From Treponema sp. (GTDB taxonomy: Bacteria > Spirochaetota > Spirochaetia > Treponematales > Treponemataceae), in NCBI GenBank assembly GCA_022510925.1, contig JAFLSO010000014.1, positions 1-44,985 on the forward strand: a DNA stretch of 44,985 nucleotides, given 5' to 3'. The notes under the pieces were generated by a model, which worked only from the letters and a program-made list of their open reading frames with translations, had not been told where the DNA came from and made no database searches. How positions within the stretch are numbered: the first letter of the stretch is position 1; every line of letters starts with the position of its first letter. Both the position numbers and the translations under genes were made by a program. Below, one piece after another: positions 15,383 to 22,653 of the stretch.

Positions 15383-17389
15383 CAAGTCTATATTTCTGGT
15401 GTAGCCGTCATCATCATAGAGGGCATACTCTGTTCCAGTGCCCAGAAGGCACATCTCTTTGGCAGAGACATCCTTTGTGCAAAGTCCGGGCCGGGCCAGA
15501 GGCACGCATTTTCCGTGCTTTATGAAAAACACCACCACTTCCTCGGGGATGTCTATGTAATGGTCACCGGCCGGCATCTCCGTGCAGGAAGGCATGGAAT
15601 TCTCCCAGCGGACCATCGTCATGTCCTCGGGTAAATACACAAGCCTGCCTCTGGCATTTTGTGTGTAGACCGGGGCAATCATGATTCCCTCTCCCACCAT
15701 GAGCTGGTCCTCCGTTCCGCCGGCACGTCCCGTCTCATCATCAAAATCAAACGACAGCGGCCGCATGAGCATCTCCCCGCTCACCGCGCATTTTATGAAC
15801 TCACTGTAAAGGTAAGGAATCAGCGCATAGCGCAAATCGAGTATGCTTTTAAAGCCTTCGGGATTTTTGAAGGCATAGCACTCCTGCTCCCGGGTGTTCC
15901 ATGCGGCATGATTTCTCATAAGAGGCGTGAACACACCGAACGAGAGCCAGCGCATCACCAGGTCCCGGGAGGCATCCCCGCCGAACCCGCCTATGTCCGC
16001 GCCGTTATAAAGAAAGCCGCACATGTTAAGGCCCGGCATCATTTTTATCTCCATAAGAAGATGCGCCCAGGTGGAGGCGTTGTCTCCCTGCCAGATGCCC
16101 CCGTATCTGTGCGCGCCTATGCAGCTTGCGCGTGAATAAATCAGCATCCGTCTCTCAGGACTGATTCTTGAAAGCCCCTCCCAGGCGGCGCGTGTCATCC
16201 AGGCTCCGTAAATGTTGTGGATTTTGTCGTGACGGATTTTTCCGCTTGCTTTATGTCCATCCGGTCTGTGGGGAATCTCATGATAAAAGCACTCGTAGTC
16301 ATCCCGCCTGTTGAAAGTGCTTCCCGCCAAATCCGAGAATTCAAAGAACGTGTTTATGTCCAGATTCTTTCCCTCAAAAGCTTTTATTCTCTCAAACGCG
16401 GATTTTAAACTCTCCTCGCTGTAGAACATAGCGGGCTCGTTCATGTCATTCCAGACCCCCTCGATGCCCTGCTCCGTGAGCGCACGGTATTTCTCTCCGA
16501 ACCATGCGCGCGCCTCGTCTTTAAAAAAATCGGTGAAGTGGGATTTTCCCGGCCACACGCCCGCAGTAAAAACAGAGCCGTCTTCTTTTGTGACAAAATA
16601 TCCGCCTCTCATCCCCTCCTCATAAACGGAATATCCTTCCCGGGCCTTCACTCCCGCGTCTATTATGGGAACAAGGTGTATTCCCTGCGCGGAGAGCTCC
16701 TTGTTAAGGGAAGAAAAATCAGGAAACTTTTTTTCGTCCACCGTAAAATCTTCATAGTCGGTCATGTAATCTATGTCCAGGCACACGGAGTCCAGAGGCA
16801 GGCCCAGGCTCCTGTAACCTTTCACCACCGCACGCACGTCATCCTCAGTGCGGTATCCCCATCTGCTCTGCTGCAGGCCGAATGCCCAGCGAGGAGGAAT
16901 GTAGCTCTGCCCTATAAGCGCGCGGAACTCTTTTACAATCCCGCGAAGCTGTTCCGACGGAGAGCGGCCCTTATCATCTGCGGTAAAAAAATAAACGTCC
17001 GCGCCAGTGGCCTCCGTGGTTACGGTGAGCCTGTCGCAGTCCTCCCACCCCACGTCAAATGTTATCTCAGATGCCGTATCAAAAAAAATTCCGAAAATCT
17101 TTTTTCCAAAAACAAGCAGAAAATTATGCGCGCCGTACATACTGGGCGTGTTCTCATGCTGGTTTGGAACGTCCGAGCACCAGCTCACATATCTGAACCC
17201 CCGCTTGTTCATGCCTCTTACGCTTTCGCCAAGACCGTAAACAATATCATGTTTTTCCAGGTGAAATTCCCATTTCAGCGGCCATTTCTGTACTAAAGTA
17301 CCAAAAGGAACATCCCCTGTCTCCGCCGGAAAATCAGCCTCGACTGCACCCGTGTACACCGGCGCGCCAAAAGAAAATTTCTTCATCAT
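15353..17389 (-). CDS. GH31 family alpha-glucosidase (cytoplasmic)
   Basis: 678 aa glycoside hydrolase family 31. The nucleophile is Asp315 in GVWNDMNEP and the acid/base Asp436 in IWQGDNAST. The region IPPRWAFGLQQSRWGYRTEDDV and CLDIDYM (subsite -1) are typical of alpha-glucosidases; alpha-xylosidase is less likely. No signal peptide is present, so it acts on imported oligosaccharides. The ATG at 17389 is taken as start because TATAAT (minus strand, 17396-17401) ends 6 nt before it; a longer frame would cross the divergent promoter. It is divergent from the AraC-family gene, its likely regulator. Confidence 0.9.
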   Translation of the reverse strand: MMKKFSFGAPVYTGAVEADFPAETGDVPFGTLVQKWPLKWEFHLEKHDIVYGLGESVRGMNKRGFRYVSWCSDVPNQHENTPSMYGAHNFLLVFGKKIFGIFFDTASEITFDVGWEDCDRLTVTTEATGADVYFFTADDKGRSPSEQLRGIVKEFRALIGQSYIPPRWAFGLQQSRWGYRTEDDVRAVVKGYRSLGLPLDSVCLDIDYMTDYEDFTVDEKKFPDFSSLNKELSAQGIHLVPIIDAGVKAREGYSVYEEGMRGGYFVTKEDGSVFTAGVWPGKSHFTDFFKDEARAWFGEKYRALTEQGIEGVWNDMNEPAMFYSEESLKSAFERIKAFEGKNLDINTFFEFSDLAGSTFNRRDDYECFYHEIPHRPDGHKASGKIRHDKIHNIYGAWMTRAAWEGLSRISPERRMLIYSRASCIGAHRYGGIWQGDNASTWAHLLMEIKMMPGLNMCGFLYNGADIGGFGGDASRDLVMRWLSFGVFTPLMRNHAAWNTREQECYAFKNPEGFKSILDLRYALIPYLYSEFIKCAVSGEMLMRPLSFDFDDETGRAGGTEDQLMVGEGIMIAPVYTQNARGRLVYLPEDMTMVRWENSMPSCTEMPAGDHYIDIPEEVVVFFIKHGKCVPLARPGLCTKDVSAKEMCLLGTGTEYALYDDDGYTRNIDLTNVSLLKKN

Positions 17390-17395
17390 AGGCAA

Positions 17396-17434
17396 ATTAT
17401 ATTCTTGAACATCGCTTTTGAATAGTGATATAAT
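17396..17434. promoter_or_regulatory. Interlocked divergent promoters of GH31 (minus) and araC-type gene (plus)
   Basis: Only 56 bp separate the two start codons. Plus strand: TTGAAC (17405-17410), 18-nt spacer, extended TGA-TATAAT (17426-17434), 11 nt to the ATG at 17446. Minus strand: TATAAT (17396-17401), 6 nt to the ATG at 17389. The two promoters overlap, so polymerase or regulator binding at one should affect the other. Confidence 0.65.
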
Positions 17435-17445
17435 TCTTATAAAAT

Positions 17446-18462
17446 ATGACAAAAGTATCTAAGCAACCAAAAGAGATTCGCCCGGAGACAGAGACACGGA
17501 AAAAGTCGGTGCCGCTTAAGGAGCAGGTTCCCGTGCATGAGGAGCAGCAGAGGGGCTCCATAATCTATCCGCTGCAATACAATCTGTGCAACACCGCGAA
17601 CAAGTATTATGATTTGTGGCTGCACTGGCATAACGAATTTGAGCTGATTCATATAATCTCCGGCGAGTATAACTTATTCATGGACAACCACGAGATTCAC
17701 ATGAAGAAAGACGACTTCTGCCTTATCCCCGGAAAAGTCATCCACGGGGATGCCCAGGTAAAAGGACTAGCGCTTTACGAGAGCATTGTGTTCGACATAG
17801 ACATGGTCCGCCTGCACAGCTATGCGTCCGATCTTTTCATAAACGATATTGTGAGCAGCACCGTCTCTTTGGAAAGCCACATAACAAGCGACCACAAGGA
17901 CATACTTTCCCTGGGCCTACAGCTTTTCGAGAACATAAAGGCGCATCCTTCCGGCTACGAAATGATTTCAAGCGGATGCCTCCTGATGTTCTTAGGCCTG
18001 ATGAAAAAAGAAGGCTTGTACAGGGAAAAGAAAATTCTTCCCGCGCACAAGAGGGCGAGGAATGACCAGCTGGACCTTGTGCTGAACCTTATACGAAACA
18101 ATTTCAGCCAGGACCTTACGTTGCAGCAGATGGCCGACATAGCGGGTCTTTCTCCTAAATATTTCTGCCGCATATTCCGTGAGATGATGGAGAAGTCACC
18201 CATAGAATATTTGAACTGGTTCCGCATAAACAGGGCATGCAACATGCTGAGGGAGACGGAGGATAAGCTGCCGGACATAGCGTATAACTGCGGATTCAAT
18301 GATTTCTCGTATTTTATAAAAACGTTCAGGCGTTACAAAGGAATGACGCCGCTCAAGTACAGGAATTTCGACCCCATAAAATTCGGACAGGCGAACAGCA
18401 TAGGCGCGGATATATCGGAAGGGCTTGATGTGGGAAACAGCCTTGCGCCTACAGAAGAGTGA
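17446..18462 (+). CDS. AraC family transcriptional regulator
   Basis: 338 aa. The N-terminal part (about 45-130) is a cupin sugar-sensing domain (LHWHNEFELIHIISGEYNLFMDN). The C-terminal 100 residues before the tail form the double helix-turn-helix of AraC/XylS proteins: LTLQQMADIAGLSPKYFCRIFREMMEKSP and IAYNCGFNDFSYFIKTFRRYKGMTPLKYR. It probably activates the divergent GH31 gene and perhaps the neopullulanase in response to a malto-oligosaccharide. It has a good promoter but no Shine-Dalgarno and a leader of about 5 nt. Its 3' end overlaps the convergent Rsm22-type gene by 14 bp. Confidence 0.9.
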   Translation: MTKVSKQPKEIRPETETRKKSVPLKEQVPVHEEQQRGSIIYPLQYNLCNTANKYYDLWLHWHNEFELIHIISGEYNLFMDNHEIHMKKDDFCLIPGKVIHGDAQVKGLALYESIVFDIDMVRLHSYASDLFINDIVSSTVSLESHITSDHKDILSLGLQLFENIKAHPSGYEMISSGCLLMFLGLMKKEGLYREKKILPAHKRARNDQLDLVLNLIRNNFSQDLTLQQMADIAGLSPKYFCRIFREMMEKSPIEYLNWFRINRACNMLRETEDKLPDIAYNCGFNDFSYFIKTFRRYKGMTPLKYRNFDPIKFGQANSIGADISEGLDVGNSLAPTEE

Positions 18463-19657
18463 TTTTAGTTTTCTCTGACACACCTAAAGCGGCTCTTTCC
18501 CCGTCGCCCCGCGGCTGCGCGTCCTTTAAAAGAATCTTATCGTAGCGCTTTAAATCAAAGAATCCTATTTCCCGTGCGTGCGCGTCATCTTTTCTGGCTG
18601 AAAAAGGGAACCTGTCCTTTCCGTCGCAAATCAAATAACGCACCCTTCCGCCTTTGTTAAGCATGGGCTCGCTTACCACGCGGTAAACAAAATCATCCGG
18701 ATTCTCCTGACAGCCCGCTTTGCTTTCCGCTGGCGAGCCTGACTTTCTAAGAATAAAGAACGTCATTTTCACATGCTCACGTGAAAGCCCGGCATTCTCA
18801 GCGAGCGCCTTCACAAGCGGTGGGAGATTCCAGATAAAATCCGCGTGGCACGTGCAGGAGGCTCCGGCTTTGAGCGCGGGGCATGACATTCCGCCGCCAA
18901 GGCACGGTGCGAGCGCTGACATCCCCACGGTATCTGACTCCAGCAGTTTCTGGACCGCCCCAATCAAAGCTCGGCTTGAGGAGAGAAGCGCCGGCTCACA
19001 TAAAAAAAGAAGCCCTCCGTCTGAAAGCAGGGCGCACAAAGACTCCAAGAGCCTCACGCGATTTTCGGCGCTTTGCTCCGGGGGCAGATTCTTCCACAGC
19101 TCGTTAAGCGCGTGGCTCATAACTATCACGTTGAATTTTCTGTCCGCCGCAAGGAAATCCCCTTTCTCCAGGGAAGCGGTCTGTACCCTTACATTAACGT
19201 CCGGCAGGTCTTTCTCAAAAATCTTTTTACCGCAGGACAAAGCCCTCTCGCTTGAATCCAGCAAAGTAACGTCAAATTCCATGGGTACAGATGAAATGCT
19301 TTTTATGCAGTCGCACAACGCCACGCTCGCAGGAGCAGGACCTGAGCCCACATCAAGTATGCTGACTTTCCCTGAAAAATCAGCGGGATTATCTTCTAAA
19401 AAAGAGAACGCCCTGCAAATCTGCATATAGGATGAGGGCCAATAATACAGCAGGTACGCGCCCAGAATCTCTTTGTCCTGCATATAGTCTTTTCCGGCAA
19501 GGAGCCTGTCGCCGGTAAGACCTCTCTGCAATTTCAAAAGCGTTTTACTAACTAACGTTAGTTCGTTGGTGCTAAGGGATGAATTTCCATCTTTTCCTCG
19601 CCAGACGGTCGTTAATGTGGACAAATGATTTTCCAAATTCCCAGCAAATTTTGTCAT
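18449..19657 (-). CDS. Rsm22-family (METTL17-like) ribosome-associated methyltransferase-fold protein
   Basis: 402 aa. A class I SAM-binding motif ILDVGSGPA is at about 100-108, followed by motif II-like FDVTLLDSS and FNVIVMSHALNEL. Four cysteines (252, 259, 268, 270) in a PC..SCP..SCTCH pattern match the [4Fe-4S] site of the Rsm22/METTL17 family, which acts in small-subunit ribosome assembly in mitochondria. Bacterial members are poorly studied. The gene starts 15 bp after hslO, and a GATAGT box (19666-19671) ends 8 nt before its ATG, so it may have a second promoter of its own. The N-terminal segment contains copies of the AACGTT-type word. Confidence 0.82.
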   Translation of the reverse strand: MTKFAGNLENHLSTLTTVWRGKDGNSSLSTNELTLVSKTLLKLQRGLTGDRLLAGKDYMQDKEILGAYLLYYWPSSYMQICRAFSFLEDNPADFSGKVSILDVGSGPAPASVALCDCIKSISSVPMEFDVTLLDSSERALSCGKKIFEKDLPDVNVRVQTASLEKGDFLAADRKFNVIVMSHALNELWKNLPPEQSAENRVRLLESLCALLSDGGLLFLCEPALLSSSRALIGAVQKLLESDTVGMSALAPCLGGGMSCPALKAGASCTCHADFIWNLPPLVKALAENAGLSREHVKMTFFILRKSGSPAESKAGCQENPDDFVYRVVSEPMLNKGGRVRYLICDGKDRFPFSARKDDAHAREIGFFDLKRYDKILLKDAQPRGDGERAALGVSEKTKITLL

Positions 19658-19777
19658 TTTTACAAACTATCGTTAGTTAAATATATCTGAGACAGGGATT
19701 TTGTACACGGAGCCGCAGTTCCTGCATGTAATCTCCAGCGGATCAGGGCCGTTTTTGCTAATGTCCGTTAGTTCGTC
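19547..19777. repeat. Cluster of AACGTT-type short words (four copies)
   Basis: Copies at 19547-19569 (ACTAACTAACGTTAGTTCG), 19604-19617 (GACGGTCGTTAATG), 19664-19680 (AAACTATCGTTAGTTAA) and 19757-19777 (GCTAATGTCCGTTAGTTCG). They lie in the 5' part of the Rsm22 gene, the intergenic gap and the 3' part of hslO. Confidence 0.6.
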
Positions 19778-20641
19778 AGAAGGAAGATGCCTTATGTAAT
19801 CCAGATAAGTATCCCGGTTGCAGGGGCAGTCGAACCTTATGTCGCGGTGCAATGCGATGCTAGGCTTGAATTCCCTGAACAGACCGTAAACTATGTCCTC
19901 TATGCTGCCGCCCTCTGAGAACCACTGGCCTAAAGAGGGAGCGGTTTTAAATGCAGTCTCCACGCGGGAAAGAAGCCCGTCATCGGCGGCTTTGTCAGAG
20001 GCGGAGCCCGTCTGCGCGCCGAATTTTTTTGTGCCCCCTGTGCCGGGCATAACCTGCAGGAAAAGTCCGCCCGCGCCTATCACTCGCCCCTTCGCATCCA
20101 TCTGTATGCCGGTGTTGAACGCTGTGTTTATCTGCTCGCTCTGGCTGAAATACCACGCCAAATCCTGCGCGATATTTTTATTAAAGACATTCACGGAGCT
20201 TACGGAAGGCGCCTTGTCGTTCTCCCGCAGAGTTGAGACTGTCATGGTTCCCTCGCCCAAAAACGGTGCCAGATTCCAGCTGTCAAGCGGTTTTTCCACA
20301 GGTATGCTCTCCGTAAAAAGATAGCCGCGCACATACCCGGAGGAGTCCGCCTCCACGGAGAATCCCTCGGCAGGTCCGGCAACCTCGTATCTCCAGCCGA
20401 TGTGCTCGCGGCCTTTCATGGTGGGAATAAGCAGGGCGCCGCATAAAACGGCCTGTCCCAGAACCATGGTCTCAAGGATTCCCGTGTCGTGCTGAGCGCG
20501 CATCTGGTTTACAAAATGAGTGCCGTGAAACAGGGCGCCACGCACACGTCCGTCGGCCATAACAAAAATCGCCATGTCATCCTTAGGGAGTTTCTGCAGA
20601 TGCCCGTTAAGCTCTGCGTCTTTTATGGGAGCCTTTATCAT
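19673..20641 (-). CDS. hslO: Hsp33 redox-regulated chaperone
   Basis: 322 aa. The fold is recognisable from the N-terminal region (DMAIFVMADGRVRGALFHGTH, MVLGQAVLCGALL) and the C-terminal redox switch: Cys272-Pro-Cys274 and Cys306-Arg-Asn-Cys309, the CxC...CxxC zinc site. Under oxidative stress these cysteines form disulfides and release a holdase surface. A longer frame extends upstream, but the ATG at 20641 follows TATACT by 7 nt and gives the expected N-terminus (MIKAPIKDAELNG). It is followed by the Rsm22 gene in the same direction. Confidence 0.9.
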   Translation of the reverse strand: MIKAPIKDAELNGHLQKLPKDDMAIFVMADGRVRGALFHGTHFVNQMRAQHDTGILETMVLGQAVLCGALLIPTMKGREHIGWRYEVAGPAEGFSVEADSSGYVRGYLFTESIPVEKPLDSWNLAPFLGEGTMTVSTLRENDKAPSVSSVNVFNKNIAQDLAWYFSQSEQINTAFNTGIQMDAKGRVIGAGGLFLQVMPGTGGTKKFGAQTGSASDKAADDGLLSRVETAFKTAPSLGQWFSEGGSIEDIVYGLFREFKPSIALHRDIRFDCPCNRDTYLDYIRHLPSDELTDISKNGPDPLEITCRNCGSVYKIPVSDIFN

Positions 20642-20648
20642 AAGCCAG

Positions 20649-20677
20649 AGTATAGCACGATAAGGCTTCCTGTTAAA
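20649..20677 (-). promoter_or_regulatory. Leaderless promoter of hslO
   Basis: On the minus strand TTTAAC (20672-20677), 17-nt spacer, TATACT (20649-20654), then 7 nt to the ATG. Confidence 0.6.
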
Positions 20678-20794
20678 GACGATATGGCGGACAAAATTCT
20701 CCCGCATAAAGATATGCCGGAACCAGGATGCAGTATAAGGCCATGCGTGAAAACAGTTTTATATAAAACTAAAATTCACCGGACAGGCCTGATT

Positions 20795-21100
20795 CTAGTC
20801 CGCGGAATTTCTCTCTTTCTTTTCTTTCTTGAAGTAGCTGTTGAACTCCTTGTCAGCGGGTTTCTCCGTGTAGTCGTTCGCGCGCTTCATGTTATCCCAG
20901 TTTTCCTCCGCAGACGGACGGTCGGGCATAACAAACGCCAGCACTATGTACACAATTATGCAGGGGAACAGGCTGGTGCATAATGTAAGGACCGTATACA
21001 AAACCCTTACAAGCGAGGGGTCGAAGTCAAAGTATTCGGCTATCCCTCCGCATACGCCGCAGATTTTTCTTTCCTGTGATTTGTAAAAACGTTTGCTCAT
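20795..21100 (-). CDS. PspC domain membrane protein
   Basis: 101 aa. The PspC motif KSQERKICGVCGGIAEYFDFDPSLVRV is at about 7-34, then one strongly hydrophobic helix (LYTVLTLCTSLFPCIIVYIVLAFVMP), then a charged C-terminal tail. PspC proteins sense or respond to inner-membrane stress. It is last in the PadR / HAAS / PspC operon, 2 bp after the preceding gene, with a GAGG Shine-Dalgarno. Confidence 0.9.
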   Translation of the reverse strand: MSKRFYKSQERKICGVCGGIAEYFDFDPSLVRVLYTVLTLCTSLFPCIIVYIVLAFVMPDRPSAEENWDNMKRANDYTEKPADKEFNSYFKKEKKERNSAD

Positions 21101-21102
21101 CT

Positions 21103-22002
21103 TTAAACCTCGTTGACTAAAATATAAACTTCACCAAACCCGCAGCTCACGGAAAAATGGTTTGCTTTTCTTTCCTTGCACTCCAGGTTCCCTATACCGT
21201 TCTTTTTTATGTCGTTCAGCCTCACGGAGCCAAATCCAACCTTAGCATCTATGGAGTAGTCCCGGACATCGCCGTTAAGCTCAAGCCCCACCTGCCCCAT
21301 GCCGCACTCAACCCGTATCAGGCCGGTGGCTTTTCCTTTATACAGAAGATGCCCCATTCCCGCATGGAGGTCCGCCGCGCCGCCATAAACACCGGTGAGC
21401 CTCAGGTCTCCCGCGCCCACGTCCGCATATATGCGCTGTGCCTCTATGCATACATTTTTGGTGACAAGAGATCCGGCATCCACGTGAACGCGCAGAAGGC
21501 TAAGCCTGCACTTGGCAGGAATCTTTATAAGAACGCGGGCATGGTTCACACCGCCGTCATCGCGTCTCTTAAAAAGCGTGAAGTCAGGGATGCGCCTGTT
21601 GTTCTCCACGCAGAGAGTGCCGAACGGCGAGAGCGTGCATTTTATGTCGCCCGGAAAAAGATTGCGGTATTCCACGGAAAAATCATCGCCCTCTCCAGTT
21701 ATGACAACCTCGGCGATTCCCACGGAAATGTCCAGGCTGTGGACCTCCTGCTCGCTGAAATTCCCATAGGTTCCCTCGCCATCCGTGCTGCCGGACTTGC
21801 GGCTTACAGCGGGCACGCTCGCGAATTTGGACACTATGCCCTGCGCAAGCTCCTCGGGGCTTCCGAATTCCCGCATCACCCTCTCGTCGTCCTCCGCATC
21901 CTCAAAGTAGCCCCGGTAATATTCCAGCGCCTCCTCCTGCTCCTCCACAGGCAGGGTCTTAAGGCAGTACCTTAATTCAGAAAGATATTCCTGACGTGTC
22001 AT
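21103..22002 (-). CDS. HAAS-domain plus DUF4097 beta-helix-like protein
   Basis: 299 aa. Residues 1-62 (EYLSELRYCLKTLPVEEQEEALEYYRGYFEDA) match the HAAS/DUF1700 signalling domain that is typically encoded beside PadR regulators. Residues 95-299 are short repeated beta strands (DVGAGDLRLTGVYGG, HAGMGHLLYKGKATG, VECGMGQVGLELNG) of the DUF4097 type. No membrane helix is obvious. The role is unknown; the context links it to PspC-type envelope stress and PadR control. Start and stop are 1-2 bp from its neighbours. Confidence 0.82.
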   Translation of the reverse strand: MTRQEYLSELRYCLKTLPVEEQEEALEYYRGYFEDAEDDERVMREFGSPEELAQGIVSKFASVPAVSRKSGSTDGEGTYGNFSEQEVHSLDISVGIAEVVITGEGDDFSVEYRNLFPGDIKCTLSPFGTLCVENNRRIPDFTLFKRRDDGGVNHARVLIKIPAKCRLSLLRVHVDAGSLVTKNVCIEAQRIYADVGAGDLRLTGVYGGAADLHAGMGHLLYKGKATGLIRVECGMGQVGLELNGDVRDYSIDAKVGFGSVRLNDIKKNGIGNLECKERKANHFSVSCGFGEVYILVNEV

Positions 22003-22003
22003 C

Positions 22004-22333
22004 CTAATTCTCCTCTGTTATGTTATTGAAAAGAATGTCATTTATTTTTTCCGTATACATTTTCCAGTCCTGCCGGTAAGACTCCAGCTCTTTTTTTCCC
22101 TGCGCGGTGATTTTATAGTAGCGGCGGTTCCTTCCGTTGAATTCCTGGTCATAGGTCCTGAGCAGCCCGCCGGTCTGAAGCCTTCTTAGCACGGGGTACA
22201 GCGCGCTTTCCGAGACGTCAAGCACAGCGCGCACGTCCTGCGTTATCTTATATCCGTAAGTGCCCCCGCTGTCCTGGGCCGCCACCGCAAGAACCACGGC
22301 ATCCAGCAGTGCGGCCCCCGTATTGAACATCAT
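22004..22333 (-). CDS. PadR family transcriptional regulator
   Basis: 109 aa winged-helix regulator: GYKITQDVRAVLDVSESALYPVLRRLQTGGLL is the recognition region, and GRNRRYYKITAQGKKELE the wing. It probably represses its own operon, because a perfect palindrome sits between its -35 and -10 boxes. The ATG at 22333 is used because AGGAG lies 7-8 nt upstream. Confidence 0.9.
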   Translation of the reverse strand: MMFNTGAALLDAVVLAVAAQDSGGTYGYKITQDVRAVLDVSESALYPVLRRLQTGGLLRTYDQEFNGRNRRYYKITAQGKKELESYRQDWKMYTEKINDILFNNITEEN

Positions 22334-22354
22334 TCACGCTACTCCTATTCAATG

Positions 22355-22406
22355 TGAAATATTATTTTCATAGCAATACTATATCGCAAATAATATTATT
22401 TGTCAA
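22355..22406 (-). promoter_or_regulatory. PadR operon promoter with two inverted-repeat operators
   Basis: On the minus strand: perfect TTGACA (22401-22406), 17-nt spacer, TATAGT (22378-22383). A perfect 16-bp palindrome CAAATAATATTATTTG (22387-22402) fills the spacer and touches the -35. A second, weaker inverted repeat TGAAATATTATTTTCA (22355-22370) lies near the transcription start. Both share ATATTATTT. Confidence 0.75.
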
Positions 22407-22458
22407 GTAATTACAGTCGCAGGGGAGAAGATTTGCCCGAGGAGGATGTCGCCCGGAG

Positions 22459-22530
22459 ACTTACGCCCGATTGGAGGGGGCGCAAAGCGCGTGCATGGCA
22501 CCGTAAGCCCCGGAAAGCGGGGCACGGAGC
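22459..22530 (+). repeat. Dispersed stem-loop repeat, copy B
   Basis: Almost identical to copy A: TTACGCCCGATTGGAGG, GCGC-AAA-GCGC hairpin, GTGCATGGCACCGTAAG, and CCCCG-GAAAG-CGGGG hairpin, then GCACGGAGCG. Confidence 0.85.
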
Positions 22531-22653
22531 GTTTATGAATGTTCCGCGCGCATATTCTCCTGCACGGAGAAAAGTCACGTCCATAACAATAAATTCTTTA
22601 TGTGGCAATTCACGGAGTGTTGATTTTTTCCGGCATAATGGTAATATTATTGT

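Larger units (their letters stand above)
22334..22653. other. 320-bp divergent intergenic region
   Basis: It holds the PadR promoter and operators (22355-22406), stem-loop repeat copy B (22459-22530) and the start region of the coiled-coil gene. No gene is seen in it. Confidence 0.7.

Noticed and set aside
21157-21975. Open frame of 272 codons on the plus strand opposite the HAAS/DUF4097 gene
   Set aside because: It lies wholly opposite a gene with clear domains and operon context, and the translation shows no motif. The same reasoning removes the long antisense frames at 32797-33630, 36216-37025 and 16538-17296.
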